The notes below the pieces were generated by a model. The model saw only the letters and a list, made by a program, of their open reading frames with translations, was not told the origin of the DNA and did no database searches. A stretch of 8,287 nucleotides of DNA from Acidobacteriaceae bacterium (GTDB taxonomy: Bacteria > Acidobacteriota > Terriglobia > Terriglobales > Acidobacteriaceae): assembly GCA_003132825.1 (NCBI GenBank), contig PKYX01000188.1, forward strand, positions 2,904 through 11,190, in the 5' to 3' direction. The position numbers and the translations under genes are program-made. Position 1 is the first letter of the stretch. The number at the start of each line of letters is the position of its first letter. Below, one piece after another: positions 5,119 to 8,287 of the stretch.

Positions 5119-6569
5119 GCCAAAGAAAACATATTCATTTGATCGGTATTTGCGGCACCGCCATGGCATCGCTGGCCGGGATGCTCGAGCAGCGGGGCTT
5201 TCGCTTGACGGGGTCGGATGCGGCCGCTTATCCGCCGATGTCGGATTTTCTGGCATCGCTCGGCATTCCGCTGGCGCAGCCCTTTGCGCTCGCAAACCTG
5301 GATCCGCGCCCCGACCTGGTGGTGGTAGGAAATGCAATTTCCCGCGGCAATGTCGAGCTGGAGCACGTGCTCGACGTACGCATTCCTTTCTGCTCTTTGC
5401 CGCAGATACTGCACGACGAATTTCTGGTGGGCAAAGAAGTCTTGGTGGTTGCGGGCACGCACGGCAAGACAACGACGACCTCGATGCTGGCGTGGATTTT
5501 TCACAGCGCCGGCCAGCGACCCTCCTTCTTGATCGGAGGGATTGCGGAGAATTTTGGCGGCAGCTTTCAGCTGGGGCCGGGACGGCATTTTATCCTCGAA
5601 GGCGACGAATACGACACCGCCTTTTTCGACAAGGGTCCGAAGTTTCTGCACTACTTTCCCGACGCGGTGATTCTGACTTCGGTGGAATTTGACCACGCGG
5701 ATATTTACAAAGACCTGGAGGCAGTCGAAATCGCGTTCCAGCGTCTGGTGAATCTGGTCCCGCAACGCGGGCGCATCATCGCCTTCGATCACGGGCAGAG
5801 CGTGGAGCGCTCTCTGGCCCGCGCGTTTTGTCCAGTGGAACGCTACGGATCGACCGCCGGTGCGGACTGGCGGATCGCCAATCTGCGTCTCGATCCTGGC
5901 CGCACCCGCTGGACGGTGCTCTCTCACGGACAGCCTTGGGCGGAGTTCGAATTTGCCCTGGCGGGGGAATACAACGTGTGGAATGCTACCGCCGCGGCGG
6001 CATTGGCAGCCGGCTGCGGCATTTCGACAGATGCGATCGCAGCCGCGCTGAAGACGTTCAAGAGCGTGAAGCGGCGACTGGAAGTGCGGGCGGAGGTGAA
6101 TGGCATCACCGTCATCGATGACTTTGCCCATCATCCGACCGCCATTGCCGGCACTCTCAAGGCGCTGCGCGCTCGCTATCCGAAAGCGCGATTGTGGGTG
6201 ATTCTCGAACCGAGATCGAACACGCTCCGGCGCAACGTTTTGCAGAATGCGTTGGCCAAGAGCCTGGCGCTGGCCGACGAGATCGTGGTGGCCAAGGTTT
6301 TCAAATCGGACGCGATACCGGAGGCGGAGCGCCTCGACGTGGCGGTTCTGGTGGCACAAATCGTGCGCAGCGGCCGCCGGGCTCGCGTGCTCGCGGATGC
6401 GGATGACATTGTCCAACGGGCGGCGCCTGAAATGCGGCCGGGAGATGTGGTCGCCATTCTCTCGAACGGTGGCTTTGGCGGGATCTACGAGAAGCTCCCG
6501 CGTCGGCTCGAAGGCTTGGCCGCGGGCGCGACCGGCCAAGACGCAACTGGGGCACTGGCAAAAGCGTGA
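5115..6569 (+). CDS. mpl: UDP-N-acetylmuramate:L-alanyl-gamma-D-glutamyl-meso-diaminopimelate ligase (murein tripeptide ligase)
   Basis: Mpl is an ATP-dependent Mur-family ligase that attaches recovered L-Ala-gamma-D-Glu-meso-DAP directly to UDP-MurNAc in the cytoplasm, bypassing MurC/D/E. The 484-residue product shows the Mur ligase layout. The N-terminal domain begins HIHLIGICGTAM (6-17), the Mpl/MurC-like UDP-binding start. The central ATPase domain has P-loop GTHGKTTTT (114-122), EGDEYD (162-167) and the metal/ATP motif VEFDHADIY (190-198). GEYNVWN (284-290), DDFAHHPT (335-342) and EPRSNT (365-370) follow. The EGDEYDTAFFD and EPRSNT versions fit Mpl better than MurC. It is a little longer than E. 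coli Mpl (457 residues) because of an Ala/Gly-rich tail. The same frame is open upstream to 4887 inside ldcA, but homology begins only at 5115, where the ATG overlaps the ldcA TGA. No Shine-Dalgarno is visible, so reinitiation is likely. Confidence 0.97.
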   Translation: MSQRKHIHLIGICGTAMASLAGMLEQRGFRLTGSDAAAYPPMSDFLASLGIPLAQPFALANLDPRPDLVVVGNAISRGNVELEHVLDVRIPFCSLPQILHDEFLVGKEVLVVAGTHGKTTTTSMLAWIFHSAGQRPSFLIGGIAENFGGSFQLGPGRHFILEGDEYDTAFFDKGPKFLHYFPDAVILTSVEFDHADIYKDLEAVEIAFQRLVNLVPQRGRIIAFDHGQSVERSLARAFCPVERYGSTAGADWRIANLRLDPGRTRWTVLSHGQPWAEFEFALAGEYNVWNATAAAALAAGCGISTDAIAAALKTFKSVKRRLEVRAEVNGITVIDDFAHHPTAIAGTLKALRARYPKARLWVILEPRSNTLRRNVLQNALAKSLALADEIVVAKVFKSDAIPEAERLDVAVLVAQIVRSGRRARVLADADDIVQRAAPEMRPGDVVAILSNGGFGGIYEKLPRRLEGLAAGATGQDATGALAKA

Positions 6570-6580
6570 ACTCGGCCTCT

Positions 6581-6638
6581 AGGAGCGGGCGTTCCGCCCC
6601 GGCGAACCTCAGCCTGGGGCGAGCGGCCAGCCCGCCCC
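6581..6638 (+). repeat. Two adjacent GC-rich hairpins, REP-like, between mpl and the M61 gene
   Basis: GGGCG (6587-6591) and CGCCC (6595-6599) form a 5-bp stem with a 3-base loop, preceded by AGGAGC. Then GGGGCG (6616-6621) and CGCCCC (6633-6638) form a 6-bp stem around an 11-base loop that itself contains GGC/GCC. The first unit resembles the general form of bacterial REP palindromes that begin GGAGCGGGC. No T-run follows, so an intrinsic terminator is unlikely. The presence of these palindromes argues that this stretch is non-coding, although the M61 frame stays open through it. Confidence 0.45.
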
Positions 6639-6664
6639 CGGCGGCCCGATGGCGGCCGAGAGCT

Positions 6665-8287
6665 GTGATTCCCCGCCTCTGGGCTCGGCCCCGATGCGCG
6701 GGCGTTCTAGCCCTGGTTGTGGTTTCGCTGTCGAGTCCCTTGGGAGTGCGAGCGGCTGCCCCATCGAATCCGCCGGCGGCCGCGATTCGCTATCTGGTTT
6801 CGCTGGCACATCCCGAACTGCACCGGGTGCATGTGACGATCCTTCTGCCGGCCGGGGCGGCGGAGCGCGATCTCCAGCTGCCGGTTTGGAACGCCTTGTA
6901 CCAGATCCGTGATTTTTCCCAGTATGTGGACTGGGTGCGGGCCCAGGGCAGCGCGGGGGAGCCGATTGCGGTATCGCCGGTCAACCGCAGCCGATGGCGC
7001 ATCCGCGATGCCGCGGGCGGCGCCAAGATCGAATATGAAATCCTCGCCGACGACCCCGGTCCCTACGGCGCCCAGTTGAATGCCAACCACGGGTTCTTCA
7101 ATCTGGCGGAGATTCTGATGTATCCGCTCGACGGGCGTTCCCTTCCAGTCGGGCTGGGCTTCACTGACCTTCCCTCCGGTTGGCGGATGGCCTCGGCGCT
7201 CGGGGCCGGCGCGGCGGGCGAATTTACCGCCGAGAATTACGACCATCTGGTGGACGCGCCGGTTGAAATCGGCAAGTTTCAGGAGAGCGATTTTGACCAG
7301 GGCGGGGGGCACTACCGCATCGTGGTCGACGCCGATCCCGACGATTACCGCATGCCGGAGATTGTTGCCCTGGTGCGGCGCATCGTGACGGCCGAGACCA
7401 CCTGGATGAACGACCGGCCCTTTGATTCTTACCTTTTTCTATATCACTTTCCCCATGATGCAGCAGGCGGCGGCATGGAGCACGCGTACTCGACCGCCAT
7501 CGAGGTGAATGCCCTGGTGCTAGGGACCGACCCGCAGGCCCTGGCCGAGGTGACGGCGCACGAATTCTTTCATCTGTGGAATGTGAAGCGCATCCGGCCG
7601 CAGTCGCTCGAGCCGGTCGACTACGCCGCAGAAAACTACTCGACCGCGTTGTGGTTCGCGGAAGGCACGACCGATACGGCAGAGGCCTACAATTTACTGC
7701 GGGCCGGGCTCCTCGAGGAGCGACGCTACCTGAATGGCTTGGCCGGGGACATTGAGGAGCTCGAACGGCGCCCCGCCCACCTCACGCAGTCGGCGGAGGA
7801 ATCCAGTCTCGACGCTTGGCTGGAAAAGTATCCCGCCTACCGTGCCGCGGACCGCAGCATTTCCTACTACAACAAGGGCGATTTGCTGGGCGTGCTGCTC
7901 GATCTCGAGCTGCGCGAAGCCAGCCATGGCGCAGCCTCCCTGCGCGATGTGTTTCAGTGGATGAACCAGAACTATGCCCGCCCGGGCCTGTACTTTCCGG
8001 ATTCTGCGGGCGTGCGCCGGGCGGCCGAGGCGGTCGGTCACACCGATCTAGGGTGGTTTTTTCGGAACTATGTGGCCGGCACCGAGGAAATTCCCTGGGA
8101 TGATTTCTTCCGCACCGTGGGGCTGCACTTGGTGCGTCGCACCAGCAGCGCACCGGATTTAGGATTTGTGGCGAGCAAAAGCCCAGGCCAGCCGCCAGCG
8201 GTGAGCGCGGTGGATTCCGCAAGCCAGGCCGAGCGCGCGGGGCTGGCCGTCGCCGACTCGATCCTCGAAATCAATGGCCGAGTTCTC
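6665..8287 (+). CDS. Exported M61-family metallopeptidase (glycyl aminopeptidase-like) with PDZ domain, 3'-truncated
   Basis: A zinc-dependent M61 peptidase, probably periplasmic, cut by the window end after 541 codons. The frame is open without a stop to base 8287. From the GTG at 6665, residues 1-30 form a signal peptide: basic start, hydrophobic core AGVLALVVVSLSS (12-24) and likely cleavage after VRA (28-30). The M61 N-terminal beta domain follows (about 38-200). The catalytic domain has GGGMEH (268-273), the zinc motif HEFFH (299-303) followed by LWNVKRIRP, and the third ligand Glu333 in LWFAEG (329-334). A PDZ domain begins near 498, with the SQAERAGL...ADSILEINGR pattern at the right edge. 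Members prefer N-terminal Gly or Ala; the natural substrate is unknown. An alternative GTG at 6566 overlaps the mpl stop (GTGA), but its extra 33 residues are low-complexity and make an unusually long signal region. It probably shares the mpl transcript. Confidence 0.92.
   Translation, partial: MIPRLWARPRCAGVLALVVVSLSSPLGVRAAAPSNPPAAAIRYLVSLAHPELHRVHVTILLPAGAAERDLQLPVWNALYQIRDFSQYVDWVRAQGSAGEPIAVSPVNRSRWRIRDAAGGAKIEYEILADDPGPYGAQLNANHGFFNLAEILMYPLDGRSLPVGLGFTDLPSGWRMASALGAGAAGEFTAENYDHLVDAPVEIGKFQESDFDQGGGHYRIVVDADPDDYRMPEIVALVRRIVTAETTWMNDRPFDSYLFLYHFPHDAAGGGMEHAYSTAIEVNALVLGTDPQALAEVTAHEFFHLWNVKRIRPQSLEPVDYAAENYSTALWFAEGTTDTAEAYNLLRAGLLEERRYLNGLAGDIEELERRPAHLTQSAEESSLDAWLEKYPAYRAADRSISYYNKGDLLGVLLDLELREASHGAASLRDVFQWMNQNYARPGLYFPDSAGVRRAAEAVGHTDLGWFFRNYVAGTEEIPWDDFFRTVGLHLVRRTSSAPDLGFVASKSPGQPPAVSAVDSASQAERAGLAVADSILEINGRVL

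Noticed and set aside
4800..6539. A 579-codon open frame on the - strand opposite ldcA and mpl
   Set aside because: It lies antisense to two genes with intact catalytic motifs, is rich in Arg/His/Gln/Pro as expected for a reverse-strand shadow of GC-rich codons, and shows no recognisable domain.
1..8287. Mobile element, CRISPR array, tRNA or rRNA
   Set aside because: No transposase or integrase motifs, no regularly spaced direct repeats, and no cloverleaf or rRNA-like segments were seen on either strand; composition is even across the window.

Overview
The window is a high-GC (roughly 60% or more, by eye) bacterial chromosomal segment with every supported gene on the + strand, tightly packed, often with 4-base stop/start overlaps. 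Gene content (meso-diaminopimelate peptidoglycan, a Mur-type recycling ligase Mpl, an exported M61 peptidase with a PDZ domain, a PfkB kinase of the subtype carrying a TMNFWI motif) suggests a diderm bacterium. From recall of family resemblance I favour Acidobacteriota, but this is inference and no marker gene is present.

Layout. (1) Bases 1-810: the 3' part of a PfkB-family sugar/nucleoside kinase, cut by the left window edge. (2) 807-2486: a polytopic GT39-like (GT-C fold) membrane glycosyltransferase, starting inside the kinase stop codon. (3) 2487-2617: the main non-coding gap, with several mutually complementary GGAGCY/GGCTCC arms and an extended -10-like promoter motif. (4) 2618-3322: an MgtC/SapB-family membrane protein. 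(5) 3319-4113: dapF, diaminopimelate epimerase, overlapping the MgtC stop. (6) 4138-5118: an S66 LD-carboxypeptidase (LdcA type). (7) 5115-6569: mpl, murein tripeptide ligase, overlapping the ldcA stop. (8) 6570-6664: a short hairpin-rich stretch. (9) 6665 to the right edge: an exported M61 glycyl-aminopeptidase-like metalloprotease with the start of a PDZ domain, cut by the window end.

How the genes fit together. dapF, ldcA and mpl form a coherent peptidoglycan module. DapF makes meso-DAP de novo. LdcA trims the terminal D-Ala from recovered tetrapeptides to give L-Ala-gamma-D-Glu-meso-DAP. Mpl ligates that tripeptide back onto UDP-MurNAc, bypassing MurC, MurD and MurE. The MgtC-family gene is translationally coupled to the front of this module, and the M61 protease follows it. 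The kinase and glycosyltransferase form a separate two-gene unit upstream with no obvious link to recycling.

No mobile elements, tRNA/rRNA genes, CRISPR arrays or defence genes were seen. Nothing here looks like a wholly new system. The points most worth a second look are the MgtC-recycling coupling, the alternating complementary arms before the MgtC gene, and related hairpins in the two non-coding gaps.
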